64,000 nucleotides of DNA, from NCBI RefSeq assembly GCF_947179165.1, contig NC_077238.1, forward strand, positions 36,507,793 through 36,571,792, in the 5' to 3' direction. Positions 21,614 through 32,716 of this stretch are shown in pieces. This DNA comes from Solanum dulcamara. Its lineage: Eukaryota; Streptophyta; Magnoliopsida; Solanales; Solanaceae. How positions within the stretch are numbered: the stretch's first letter is position 1; each line of letters starts with the position of its first letter. The position numbers and the translations under genes are program-made. The notes below the pieces were generated by a model that had not been told where the DNA came from, ran no database searches, and worked only from the letters and a program-made list of their open reading frames with translations.

Positions 21614-23753
21614 TGTAAGACCCCAGGATTTAGAAGGTCGAAAAATGAGATCAAAACATGAAATCACTAAAAAAAAGAGCAATTTTTCCACCAGGTCATG
21701 ACCATAGAGGCCATCACAGGCCATGCAAAGCACCATGCCTCATGGGAAGCCACCACGGTAGTTATCCTAGGTTTAATACTAAAGAGTGAGGTCCACGACA
21801 GGGAACCATGGACCATGGCGATCACCATAGGCCATGAAGCCCTCCGTGGTAACCCCTCCCATGAGACCTTAAAATAGGATCTCAAGTCTAGGATCACGAC
21901 TGGCCACCATGGGCCTATTGCTTTTCACGGACCATGGTGACTTTTGTGGTGGTCACTCTTACAAACAAACCTACAGGGCCTTCACCACGCCAAAACTTCA
22001 AGCGTTATGATACACTCCACGGATCGTGAAGGGTTCTGTGGAGGAGGATCTGAAACATTTCCCTGTAGCTACCAAAACTCCAAGCCCAAGTCAATTTTCA
22101 CGAACACCATCACGGGCGTGGTGGGAACCACAGACCGTGATGAGTCCCGGTTATAGTTTAATGAGGGGTTCTCTGGTCTTTTCCCTATTCTTTTATTAAT
22201 GATTTTGGACATTTTTTGGACTAGATTTAATACGAAAATATCCTAAATAGTTCTAACCCTATTTGTTTTCCCTCATTAATTTCCAATAAACTTTAAGACT
22301 TCTCTCTCAATGATTATTCAAGGATTCATCTTCTTCCTCAAGTTTGACCAGGGTTTCTTCAAGAACAAGTCTCCTTTCACCCTTGGAGTCCCAAGATTTT
22401 CTACTAAAATTCTCATAAATTCTAATTGGGTTTGTAACCCTAGTTTTATGAATCTTATTGAGCTATTTAAATTATGTTCTTAATTATTATATATGATCAT
22501 TATAAGTATGTTCCAACATGAATTATGTTATTTCAAGAATGAATTATGATTTTCCATGCATGAAGCTATTTTAAATGATTTCAAGACTTTATCATGACTT
22601 ACACTCAAATTGGCTATGTATATGAGTTTTACTTTAAACTCAAGTATGAATTATGATCATGAAGTTTAGGTATGTTCAAGATATGAATTTAGTACAAGTT
22701 ATGAAGTATGGTTACTTAAGGCCCTATGTGGTGACCTAGGACCTAACTATATGAATTATGCAAGTGTGATTTGTAATAATGAAAGGACAATACTCACATT
22801 GCAATTATGTTATGAAATGGGATATTCTAGGAAGTATGAAGTTTATTAACAAATTATGATATATGTTGTGTATGTTTACTAGTTTTGGTATTCTATGGTA
22901 TTTGACCTAGCACTAAGTGGACTTGAGGTGGGGACCCTATCAAAAGACTTAGTAGTAGCCTCAAGTCTCTTAAACTACCAGCGTAGGTTGCCTTTATGGC
23001 TTAGCTAGTGGATCCACATATAGCATATGTTATGACCAGCCTAGTAGGGTAGAGTCTACTTTGGCAAGTAGACTCGCCTTTTTCTTCGTTGTATGAGGAA
23101 AGAATGAGATTCCATGCTATAGTTCGCATGGTGTTATTATCGGTTATGGTTCCTATCCCACATATGTACGATCTCTTATGTACTTTCATGATTTCAACTA
23201 TTCTTTTTAAAAAAAAATTTCGTTACAATTCTCTCATGAGTTTACTTATATATTATTACCATGTACTTTACTAGATTATTGAATATTATAATTTACATTG
23301 CATGTTATTACCTCATACTTAGTACATTCAAAAGTACTAATGCCTATTGTTGCCTACATTGTCTCATAATATAGGAGTTGAGGTTGAGGATCGTACTCAT
23401 CCACGTGGCTAGTTGAGTTCCTACAAGGATGTTTTGGTGGTTCCTCATCCATCGAGGGCGGTTTATGAGCTGTTCTTCTTTCAAAGACTATTATTTCCTT
23501 TGCTTTAAGGATGACAGAGGTATATATCTTATCCCCCACCCATGTTCATGATTAGAGGCATCAATTAGAAACATATTTGAGTCTATGTTGTCAAGTTACA
23601 TTCTCCATTTATTATTCATGGTTTAGACTTTCTTATGTTGATTCCGCATTTACTTTATCTTATGTATACTTTATGGTATGTCATGATACTTGATTGGAGC
23701 CCTTTGGGTTTTGATCACCATGTTATGACTAGGCCCTAGGTCGGGTCGTGACA
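21614..23753 (+). mobile_element. Element C 3' LTR, copy 1
   Basis: This 2140-bp LTR starts TGTAAGACCCCAGG and ends CCCTAGGTCGGGTCGTGACA at 23753. The first 550 bp is GC-richer and repeats CCATGG / GGCCAT / CACGG words, a U3 typical of this family. The dyad pair is at 23320-23375. On its right it is followed by the resumed minus-strand LTR at 23754 (CGGAGCCTCTG, matching CTGAGCCTCTG in F). Open frames in the GC-richer part (for example 21944-22156 plus and 21527-21897 minus) have no domains and are not called. Confidence 0.9.
23320..23375 (+). promoter_or_regulatory. Paired dyad element in LTR C
   Basis: TAGTAC and GTACTA arms (23320-23339) are followed 13 bases later by CCTACATT and AATATAGG (23353-23375), one mismatch in the second stem. 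Lengths and spacing are the same as in LTR A. It sits about 80% through the LTR. Confidence 0.6.
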
Positions 23754-24102
23754 CGGAGCCTCTGAAGTTTTCATGTGACTCATTTTGATGAGTCATTATA
23801 TCCTGTATGACTTATCCTATTGAGTCATACAGTGGATTCTTAGGGTGACTCCTGCAGGTCATCAGACCTTGCCATGGGGAATCATTTCTACAAGTCATCT
23901 TTTTTCTTTACAAGTCGTCAAGTGACTCATCAACCCCACTTTTGTTTCTATGACCCGTACAAGTCCCTACTCTATGTGTATGACTTATTTCTATGACCCG
24001 TACAAGTCCCTATGAGTCATAGACCAGCTCGTAGACTTGGGTACAGTAGACTTTTCTTGAGATTTTCTTTTCGTTTGACTTTTCATCTTATGGGGTCTTA
24101 CA
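23754..24102 (-). mobile_element. Shared LTR of E and F, 5' portion (minus strand), copy 1
   Basis: On the minus strand this is the first 349 bp of the shared LTR, starting TGTAAGACCCCAT at 24102, directly after the E polypurine tract. It is U3 sequence matching 7070-7408 and, in part, 38200-38441. Five exact TGAGTCA/TGACTCA words fall in 23776-24019. At 23945-23972 copy 1 carries a second local copy of 23988-24013, in place of the sequence found in copy 2 and in the E 5' LTR. Confidence 0.88.
23776..24019 (-). promoter_or_regulatory. Cluster of TGAGTCA words in U3
   Basis: Exact TGAGTCA or TGACTCA occurs at 23776, 23789, 23821, 23923 and 24013, with several one-base variants (GACTCGT, AAGTCAT) between. 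TGAGTCA is the core of the plant GCN4-like bZIP motif. The position in the first 330 bp of the LTR fits an upstream enhancer, but they may simply be relics of a repeated U3 word. Confidence 0.45.
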
Positions 24103-24119
24103 TTATCTCTCCCTTGGGA
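24103..24119 (-). other. Polypurine tract of element E
   Basis: On the minus strand, CCCAAGGGAGAGATAA directly precedes the LTR start at 24102 and is itself preceded by a decayed GAGGAT..AATG motif. Confidence 0.75.
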
Positions 24120-25675
24120 CCATTAATCCTTAAATGAGATTCAACTACCATAGGAAAGATATGGAATGAGGACTAATAACCCAACATCAACATATGGACA
24201 CCTTAAGATGCACAGAACATGCAAACTTCACACTTAACATAAAACATGGCTTTTGTTTTTTAACAATCAACTTTCATGAATGTGCATACATACAAATGAT
24301 ATATGGATCTGAAAAGTAGGAGTTTCATCAATTTGTTCATGAACAACTTAGTACCTTAGGATTGAGTGGAAGGAAGGAGATAAAGATAATGCTTAATCAT
24401 GTCCACTTCCCATGTAGCCCTCTTTACTTGTTGATTTCTTCACAACACCTTGATTGTCGCAACATATTTATTCCTTTGTCTTTTCACTTGCCGGTCTAAT
24501 ATTTCCACCGGAACCTCCTCATAAGTGTATTTCTCTTCAAAGTTCACAATTTCTAAGAGCATAATAGGGTTTGGATCACCTACAAACATTCTCAACATAG
24601 ACATATGAAATACCAGATGAACCATAGCCAACTCCAATGGAAATTCTAACTCATATGCCACTTTACTATCATGTTTCACTATCTTATAGGGTCCTACATA
24701 TCAAGGACTCAATTTCCCTTTTTAACAAAATACATTACACCCTTCATAGGTGAAACCTTCAAATATACTCAATCAATCTCATCAAATTCAATCTCTCTTC
24801 TTCTAGTGTCCGAATAGAACTTTTGACGACTTTGAGCCATGTTTAATACTTCTTTTATTAGTCTTACTTTATCCATTGCATCAACTACCAAATTTGGATG
24901 AATCAATTCCATCTCACCCACTTCAAACCATCCCCCACTGAAGATCTATATTTTCTTCCATATAAGGCTTCAGAAGGAGCCATTAGGATGCTAGAGTGAT
25001 AACTATTATTTTAAGCAAAATCAATCAATGGTAAATGCACATTCCAACATCCTATAAAATCAATAATAAATAGCCTCAACATATCCTCTAGAATTTGAAT
25101 CATTCTTTCCTCTTAGACATCGATTTGAAGATAAAAAGTAGTACTTAACCCTTGTACCAAGACCTTTTTAAAATGACTTCCAAAAATGTGAAGTGAATTG
25201 AGTACCTCTATATGATATAATAGACAAAGGAACACCAATAAGTTTGACAAGTTCACGAATGTACAACTTAGCATAATCTTCGGCACCATAAGAAGTCTTA
25301 ATCGGTAGAAAATATGTCTATTTAGTCATTTGGTCCTCAATGATCCAAATAGAATCATGTTGTCTTCTAGTATGAGGAAAACCCATTACAAAGTCCATAT
25401 TCACATTCTCCCACTTCCAAGTAGGACTCTCAAAATCTTGGGCTAAACCTTCCGGTCTTTGATGCTCAACTTTAACTTGTTGACAATTAAGACACTTAGC
25501 CATGAACTCCACTATGTCCTTCTTCATGTCATTTCAGAAATACACCTCCCTCAAATCATGATACATCTTGGTGGATCCCGAATGAATTGAATACCGAGAA
25601 CTATGGGCCTCATTCAGTATTAACTCTCTTAATCAATCAATATTAGGAACATACAAATGACCTTGCTTCTGATGT
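24120..25675 (-). pseudogene. Element E integrase and chromodomain remnant (minus strand)
   Basis: Read leftwards from 25675: a spacer piece (LYVPNID-like), then AHSSRYSIHSGSTKMYHDLREVYF with the zinc-finger histidines (about 25550-25620), then KCLNCQQVKVEHQ (about 25480). The first Asp context is NVNMDFVMGFP (about 25400). The next part is decayed, but the third catalytic position looks like Glu (EERMIQILEDML, about 25090). The C-terminal fold is at 24440-24679 (SKVAYELEFPLELAM, FHMSMLRMFVGD, VPVEILDRQVKRQRNKYVAT), leading into a chromodomain stub. There are several stops and it is inactive. Bases 24120 to about 24430 are the untranslated tail related to 7425-7740. Confidence 0.83.
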
Positions 25676-26242
25676 TCGAAGAAGATAATGGTCTAAGTGA
25701 ATTCTTTACCACCTTCATTTTCTTTAGATCTACCTTAATCCAATCACCGGACACCACATGGCCAAGAAAGGCAACTTTCCATAGCAAAAATTTGCACTTA
25801 CTAAACTTGGTAAATAGTTGCTTATCCCTTAATATTTGCAACACAATTTATCAAAGAACTCATATGATTTTCCTCATTCCGAGAGTAAACCAAATATCAT
25901 CAATAAACACCACCACAAACATATAGGTTAAAAATACTATTCATCGAGTCCATGAAAATACCGGGAGAATTAGTCAAACCAAACGATATCATTACAAATA
26001 AAAAATTACCATACCTTATTCGTAATGCCTTTTATGAATATCAAACTCCCTCACTCTTAATTGATTATAATCGGAATAGAGATCAATATTAGAAAAGTAA
26101 CTTTCTCCTTGTAATTGGTCAAACAAGTTACCTATCCTTGGAATTGGATATTTATTCTTTATGGTGACGTTATTTAATTACCGGTAATCTATACACATTC
26201 AGAGTGACTCATCTTTTTTCTTAACAAATAACATGGGAGCAC
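25676..26242 (-). pseudogene. Element E reverse transcriptase remnant, RNase H deleted (minus strand)
   Basis: Read leftwards from 26242: WGAPMLFVKK, then [19 protein letters not shown] (about 26110-26170), then a decayed palm region, then ILRDKQLFTKFSKCKFLLWK and VAFLGHVVSGD (about 25740-25840). The frame passes from the RT thumb (SSSNIRS, about 25680) straight into the integrase N-terminal spacer at about 25675. The whole RNase H domain and connection are therefore deleted. Upstream, the sequence continues at 29719 after a solo LTR inserted within the SPWGAP codons. Confidence 0.82.
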
Positions 26243-28416
26243 CCCATTATTATATTCTATACTTTTGCACATTGGACTATTCGTGAGCTAATGGACATAA
26301 ATTTAAGAACTTTTAATATCGAATTTTAAAATGGCTCGACTTGTTTATAAATTTTAATCAGTGTAGAAAAATTAGCTGAGATTAGGGATTAATTAACTAT
26401 TATTGGATTATTAAGTGGGGATTTGGGATTAATTAAGATGAATTAAGCTAATAGAGGGCTGAAAAGTGCCCCCCACTACCACATGGACAATTCTGATTGG
26501 CCCATGTTTTAGTAGAGGACAAGTAATCTTCTTGGGCAGCATACTTGGTCGGCTTGTTGACCAAATATTTTCATCCAAATCACTTCCAACTCTAGACAAC
26601 TCCATTATAGAAAGAAGTGAGAGGTGTAAAGAGAGAGAGAGGCTCGATCATGGATGACCATGGAGAGATCCAAGATCGGTAATTAAAGATGAGTTTTCTT
26701 CAAGTATTACAACCAATGGGAAGATCTACAGTGACATGAAGCAACCATTAAAGCAACCAAAAATATTTATTCTTTCAATCATCAAATTTTAGTAAATTAA
26801 GGAGCTAAGTTATCAAGGTAAGAGCTGATCATTTTACATACGTTTTAAGGTGAGTTTGTATGTGTTGTGAGTGTATAAGTGTGTGATAAATTTATGAAAT
26901 TGTGGGTGTTGATGTTGAAGCATGGTTGAGCCATTGGGGGACTGGTTGGTATAGATAATGGTGGACTAATTTTGTTTAGTATTTTAATTGTTATTATTAT
27001 GGATTTTATGATCAGAATGAAGGTATTTAATGGTTAAAGTTGAAGTTAAATTGGTTTGTGGGCTTCTGTATGGATTATAGTGATAATAATGTAGTTTAGT
27101 TACATATGAATAGGTGATATATTTGTCTTGTGGATGATGTTATGTCTGACAAAATTAGATGAAAAGATAGTACAAAATAAGATGTAAAACTCATATGTAG
27201 TTTCCTTAGTGTGTTCACAAGTATTCACAAGGTTTTCGACCATATTTATGTTGTTAGTTAGGGGCTATTTTGATATGTTGTTGTTGTTCTTGTTGAGCTT
27301 GGAAGACTAATAATAGTTAAGATTATATATTGTGTTGTATGTTTGTTGGGCTGTTGAAGGGTTATTTCGATGAAAACGTTAAGATAATGAATCATTAAAT
27401 ATAACTTGAAGATGTAGTAGTTGTATGTGAATTTGGATTATTGTCAGATATTATGAATGTGGGTTTCCTAAATCTAGTTATAATGAAGAGATTAACTTAT
27501 ATTAAATGGAATTGGAAGTAAGAAAATTCCATGACTAGTGTTGGTTTTGAAATATACAGAATTTGAGTTGCTTAAATTAGATTGAGTTGATTGTTGTTGT
27601 TGCTATTATTGTTAAGGATTATTTGCTAAAAGTGAAGGGATTCTATATGTTAATGTTAAATCTCTGTTTGGGCCATGTTGGGGATTATCTAATCTAAAAA
27701 TAGTTCATTAATTTCGATTATTATTGTGGTTGTTATTGTGGCTGATTATATAATGAAAATGAAAGAATTTGATATGTTAAGTTGGACTTGTAATTATTCT
27801 AAGGGTTGTTTGTAACGTGTGGCTGTTTGTGATGAATTGAAGGACTAAGCATAATTATGATTATGCATTGTATTGCGATAGGGTATGGTGGCTGCGATCT
27901 ATTAGGAGTAATTCGATAGCATTATAGTCGTCATGCTGATAATTAATGGACATCAAAAGGGTATATGGACTGTTCGGGTTATTCTTGAATCTCATCCTAG
28001 CTAGTTTTAACATGAAATTTCAACCTGTGATTGTTTATACTTCTTGGTGATTGTATGGATGGTTTGGGCATGAGGGAAGTGAGCGATGTAGGGGAGGTGC
28101 TGTTCAATTTTCTAGAAATAAACTATTAATGATAAAGTACGTTTTATGACTTTCCATTGCATAACCATAGTGCTTAATGTCTTAATATATGTTGAGACGT
28201 TATTGGGAAACATATATGTGTTGTATACGAATAAACGCTAAAGGTATGTAAAGTAACCTTTCTTTTTTTTGGCATGATCCATATGAAATAAACGGACAAA
28301 GAATGTATAAATTCCAAAAAAGCTCCTAATCTTAGAAACACTAGGATGGCTAATGTTCTTGATTTCCAAAACTTATATCATTATATCTTGATAAATGTGT
28401 ATAATTCCAGCCGTCC

Positions 28417-28518
28417 TATTTTGGCGTAATTCATATTTTGGCATAATTCATATTTTTGTATAATTAATATTTTGGTGTAATTCATATTTTGGTATAATTC
28501 ATATTTTGGTATAATTCA
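28417..28518. repeat. 17-bp minisatellite, six units
   Basis: Six head-to-tail units of TATTTTGGTATAATTCA, with one to four changes each, end at 28518 before AATGAC. It lies in the middle of the solo LTR. The D 3' LTR has no such array at the matching place, so it arose within this LTR copy or subfamily. Confidence 0.9.
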
Positions 28519-29383
28519 TAATGACATTCGAAGGGTACTTGAGATGACTACTGTCTTGATTTTAAAATGATGGTTTATTTTGATTATTCTATTGAGTCTC
28601 AGATGATGATCTAATTATATATGGTTGTTCATAATATTCTACTCATTCATACTGTTATTGTATTATTCATCGAGTCCTGGGCCGGGTATGTTATCGTGTA
28701 TGATTCCAATACATTATTCACTGAGTCTTTTACTAGAGGGCCAAGTACGTGATATGATAATACAATGTTGCGATGATATAATTATGGCACCAAGTCCCAT
28801 GATAGGCTGGGTACGGTATACATGTACACGACTCTATTTACCGAGTCTCATAATAGGCCGGGTACGGCATATGAAAATGATATGTATGACTTTATTTATT
28901 CAACACAGGTACATTAATTTCTTAATTATTATACTTGTCTCCTAAATGTCTATTTCAGATGTGATCTCCTTTATGGTATTTTATGCTTTATATACTTAGT
29001 ATATATTTCGTATGGACCCCTTCTCTTTGGGGGCTGCATTTCATGCCCGCAGGTACAGATACTCATTTCGGGGATCTGCCAGCTTAAGATTTATACTTAG
29101 TTGTTTTGGAGTATTCCATTGTACCAAAGCCTAGATTTTTGGTACCAATCCTTTTGATGTATATATTTGTTTATCCAGGGGTACGACAGGTCCCTTTCCC
29201 ATCATATGCTGCTGTTAATACTCTTAGAGGTCTGTAGATATGTGTGGGTTGTATATAGATTTTATCCAACTGTACTAGTTTGACTTATGTTTGGGATATC
29301 TCCATTCATAGTGGCAGCCTTGTCGGCTTGCATATGTATATGTATATTTTGGAATGTGGTGTGTAGTGAAAGCCTTGTCAGCT

Positions 29384-29386
<3 letters not shown>

Positions 29387-29474
<88 letters not shown>
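29387..29474. repeat. (AT)44 microsatellite
   Basis: 88 bases of uninterrupted AT repeat lie near the 3' end of the solo LTR. Perfect runs of this length are recent and unstable, and the true length may be misassembled. Confidence 0.95.
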
Positions 29475-29479
<5 letters not shown>

Positions 29480-29718
29480 TGGGATTTTCCCACATATTAT
29501 GACAGTCTTGTCGATTTACGTACTATGTTATTTTTTGATGATTGTGACTCCTCAGGAGATAGATGATTTTGATATATATATATGTGAAGTTTTGAGATGA
29601 TGTTCTGCCTGTGTAATTCCTATATCATGTTAAATTGTTGATTGATTATAGATAACAGGTGTGTATATGAGTGTCCAGTTCGGGCACTAGTCACGGCCCA
29701 TGGGGTTGGTTCGTGACA

Positions 29719-30395
29719 CCCATGGTGAGATACTTGGCCTTATAAAACACTTATCCAACAAATCCTTCAATTGTTCTTTCAACTCCTTAATTTCCCTTTT
29801 GGGAGGAATAATGGGAAAGTCATTAAGAAACAAATTGAAAAACTCATTAACTATAGGGATTGACTCTAAAGTAGCAGTTTCGGAAGCAACATCCCTAATT
29901 CGCACAATATGATAAATGCACCCTTTGAAAATTATTTTTTGGGCCTTAAGACATGAGATGAATTGACTCTTAACCACTGAATTATTACCCTTCCATTCAA
30001 GAATAGGCTCATTAGGAAAGTGAAACTTAACCACACTGGTCCTACAATATATGGATGCATAAGTTGCATGCAACCAATCCATACCAAGAATGGTGTCAAA
30101 ATCGGCCATGTTAAGTTTAACAGGATCACATGAAATAACTTTGTGCAAGACCGACATGGGATAATTTCTATAAACTTTTTTGCTAATACCAAATCACCAA
30201 TGGGAGTATAAATGGAAATAGGTTCTAATAATACTTCAGGGCACACATCAAATCTCCTAGCAAGGTAAGAAGTAATAAAAGAAAAGTTGGCACCAAGATC
30301 AAGGAATGTATATATATCAAAGTTAAAGAACCATATCATACTAGTGACCAAATCAGAAGTCTTATCCACATCTTGCCTAGCATGAAGAGCATAGA
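29719..30395 (-). pseudogene. Element E protease and RT start (minus strand)
   Basis: Two overlapping minus-strand frames cover this stretch. The upstream frame (from about 30395) has LHARQDVDKTSDLVTSMI, then the retropepsin-like active-site region as FLDLGANFSFITSYLARRFD, where the residue after the catalytic Asp is Leu in place of the usual Ser/Thr or Pro. After a frame change near 30165 the second frame has NMADFDTILGMDWLHATYA (protease flap and second conserved motif) and FPNEPILEWKGNN. The linker IKELKEQLKDLLDKCFIRPS follows, leading to ISPW at 29724, where the solo LTR interrupts. One frameshift, so non-functional, though this is among the best-kept stretches of E. Confidence 0.87.
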
Positions 30396-31362
30396 TGTAA
30401 CACCTTGAAAATTTTTGTGCCAAGACCCAAACATTCTTCATATGCGTATAGGATCGAACTCGATGACTTGTAGTTGTGTATATGAGTTAGGATCAATTTC
30501 TAAGTATTTTAAGTATATTTGATGTATTTTAGGGTCATAAGGGATCTCTAACACAAAGCCAAATCCAAAGAATTTCCATTGGCTAAGTTTTTATATGAGT
30601 TTAGAATAGGGTCAACATCAAATGCCTATATATCCTATTCTATAAATAATTAGATATGCCATGAACTACAAAATGAAATTTCCTTGAGTCCTCTTTCCAA
30701 CTCTACCAAGTTTACCTCATTCCGAGTACAGAGTCCAAAGTTATAATCATTTTACCAAAGACTACCACTACAACAGTTTTGGGCTTGGCGCGGAGTGCCC
30801 AAAACTAGCTATAGTAGTTTTGTCTGTATTGCGGTGTGCCACTATCGCGCCTGCAGAGTTTTGAGCTCATTTTCCAGATTTATTTGATGAGGGGCAACTT
30901 GAACAATTCCATAACTATATACATACGAACTTGGAGTGTTTTGGGGTCATTTTTGCAGTCTTTCACCTCCAAAGAACCCTAATCTTCATCCTCCTATCTC
31001 CCAAATCATCTCTTACAATAAAAAAATCCTAAGCAATTCAAAGGATTCAAGCTTCCCATTGAAGACCTAACATCAAGATTTCTTCAAGTTCCTCTCTAAT
31101 GTATGTGAGTTTTTATCCATCGATTCTTCCACCCATGGAGCCTAACTATTTTCTCAACTTGATATTTCAAATTCTAAATGGTGAATTCTTATGGGATTTT
31201 ACATGACGATTCCAAATGCATAGATTCTTGAATATTTGAAGTTTATTTACCTATATTGACTTATGTTGATTCTTATTTACATGAAATAGATGGTTTATCA
31301 AGATTCTAATATGAAGGCTTGAAAGGTAGTTTTAAAGTGTATATGGTGGGTTGCTTTAAGTT

Positions 31363-31642
31363 ATTTCATATGATGCATTTCGATCACTCTTATGCATTAA
31401 ATATGTTTGAAAGTTATACGAAATGAACCCATATAGTCTTTTTATGTTGAAATGAAGTTGAATTGAGAGTTCTTACTCCAAATGGAAGTTTATGAAATAA
31501 ATATTTCATATGATGCATTTCGATCACTCTTATGCATTAAATATGTTTGAAAGTTATACGAAATGAACCCATATAGTCTTTTTATGTTGAAATGAAGTTG
31601 AATTGAGAGTTCTGACTCCAAATGGAAGTTTATGAAATAAAT
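31363..31642. repeat. 140-bp tandem duplication in solo LTR
   Basis: Units 31363-31502 and 31503-31642 are nearly identical; one difference was noticed (TTCTTACTCC versus TTCTGACTCC). Both start ATTTCATATGATGCATTT. Near identity points to a recent event, younger than the LTR insertion, whose target duplication has already mutated. Confidence 0.93.
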
Positions 31643-32229
31643 ACCTATATTTAAGAGAGTCTTGCGAAATGATTAAATGATGATGAAGAAGCTTTTAGCC
31701 GAAGAAAGGATTCAATGTGAAAGGACAATTCTCATATATTTTAATCAAATAAAATATTTTAATGAGTTATTCTACTGATCATGATTTGATCTCTAAAGTT
31801 ATACGATGCTTATGTTATTATGATATATAATCCATGGAATCTACCTAGCATCGAATGTAGCATATAGATACGGACTCGACCTAAGGGTTCCTTAAGTAAA
31901 GTATCATGTTGCATTAACTATGCGCTAACATAGGAGCCCTTGTAGGATATTTAGGCTAGTGGATCCACAATTAGCTAATAAAGTTAAAGTTAAAGAATGT
32001 TAAAGTTGACGAAGTTCTACCCGACAAGTAGTCTTACCGTGCAAACGTAGGGGGTTATGTTGGATTCTATCTAATAGTTGTCATGGTCTTAAATGTTGGT
32101 TAAGGTCACTTCCCCACAAAATAAATGTTTTAATCTTTCTTATGATGATGTTTAATGCATGCATTCATTATACTCATTGCTTATTCATGTTCCTCTTATG
32201 CTCTTCTTTTCATAGCATACTCATATACT

Positions 32230-32284
32230 TAGTACATTCAAAGTACTAACGCATACTTTTGCCTACATGATATCACCATGTAGG
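32230..32284 (+). promoter_or_regulatory. Paired dyad element in plus solo LTR
   Basis: TAGTAC/GTACTA (32230-32248) is followed 13 bases later by CCTACATG and CATGTAGG (32262-32284). The second stem is perfect, although the innermost pair differs from the T-A pair of the other families. It is about 79% through the LTR. Confidence 0.6.
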
Positions 32285-32716
32285 GACTGACGTCTCTCTT
32301 TGAACTCCTCCACCCGGCTAGCTAGGGTTAATTGAAGGTTACTTGTGGTGAGTTCCCATGTTTCGAGAACAACCTACTTTATATTCTAAGCTCATGTTTT
32401 GTAAAACATTAAAACTTTTATGAAGACATTTCTCAAAAATTATTTTTGAGGGTGAGCTAGGGACATGTCTTAGCTCCCGCCAAGTCTATTAGTAGAGGTA
32501 TGTTGGGACATAAATGGAAAATGTTTTGAAGTTGGTAAGGCCTATTGTTCCACGATATTTCCCTTAGTACTGGTTTTATTTTATTTATTTAGTTTCCTCT
32601 TTTATTGTATGCCATTACCAATGAAATGCTTAATGAATGCTAAGAGGCTTGGGTGAGCTACCTCTGAGTGTCTCATTCGTCGCTTCATGTCTAGGCCCTA
32701 GGCTCGGGTCATGACA

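Larger units (their letters stand above)
26248..29718 (+). mobile_element. Solo LTR (D-related family) in E reverse transcriptase
   Basis: This is a single LTR of about 3.47 kb. Its start is decayed (TATTATATTCTATACTTTTG at 26248, compare TGTTATACCCCGCAC in D). Its end is GGGGTTGGTTCGTGACA at 29718. It is bounded by the 5-bp direct repeat CCCAT at 26243-26247 and 29719-29723. Removing it and one CCCAT restores the minus-strand SPWGAP codons. The last 900 bp resemble the D LTR (GGGCTGCATTTCATGCC, CGGGGATC). It contains a 17-bp minisatellite (28417-28518) and an (AT)44 run (29387-29474). The open frames of alternating I and Y residues at 29262-29566 come from that run. Confidence 0.9.
30396..32716 (+). 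mobile_element. Solo LTR in E gag-pro boundary (plus)
   Basis: A 2321-bp single LTR runs from TGTAACACCTTGAAAATT at 30396 to CTAGGCTCGGGTCATGACA at 32716. The flanks are ATAGA (30391-30395) and ATAGG (32717-32721), a 5-bp target duplication with one mismatch. The E coding sequence continues across it (gag end on the right, LHARQD on the left). It belongs to the same family as the minus-strand solo LTR at 34005-36318, shown by the shared GAATGCTAAGAGGCTTG and GTCTAGGCCCTAGGCT near the end. It holds a 140-bp tandem duplication (31363-31642) and the dyad pair (32230-32284). Confidence 0.9.

Noticed and set aside
21527..22156. GC-richer block with several open frames, considered as a host exon
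   Set aside because: It lies exactly within U3 of LTR C, made of repeated CCATGG-like words. No splice-site pattern or protein similarity was recognised.
702..23753. Idea that A (5' part) and C (3' part) are halves of one plus-strand element split by later insertions
   Set aside because: The A and C LTRs differ in sequence, U3 words and ends. C is embedded in the shared E/F LTR, whereas A is cut by the F 3' LTR.
28417..28518. Short regular repeats considered as a CRISPR array
   Set aside because: The 17-bp units are head to tail with no spacers, in a plant LTR.
29262..29566. Open frames encoding alternating Ile-Tyr repeats on both strands
   Set aside because: They are the translation of the (AT)44 microsatellite and carry no domain or codon signal.
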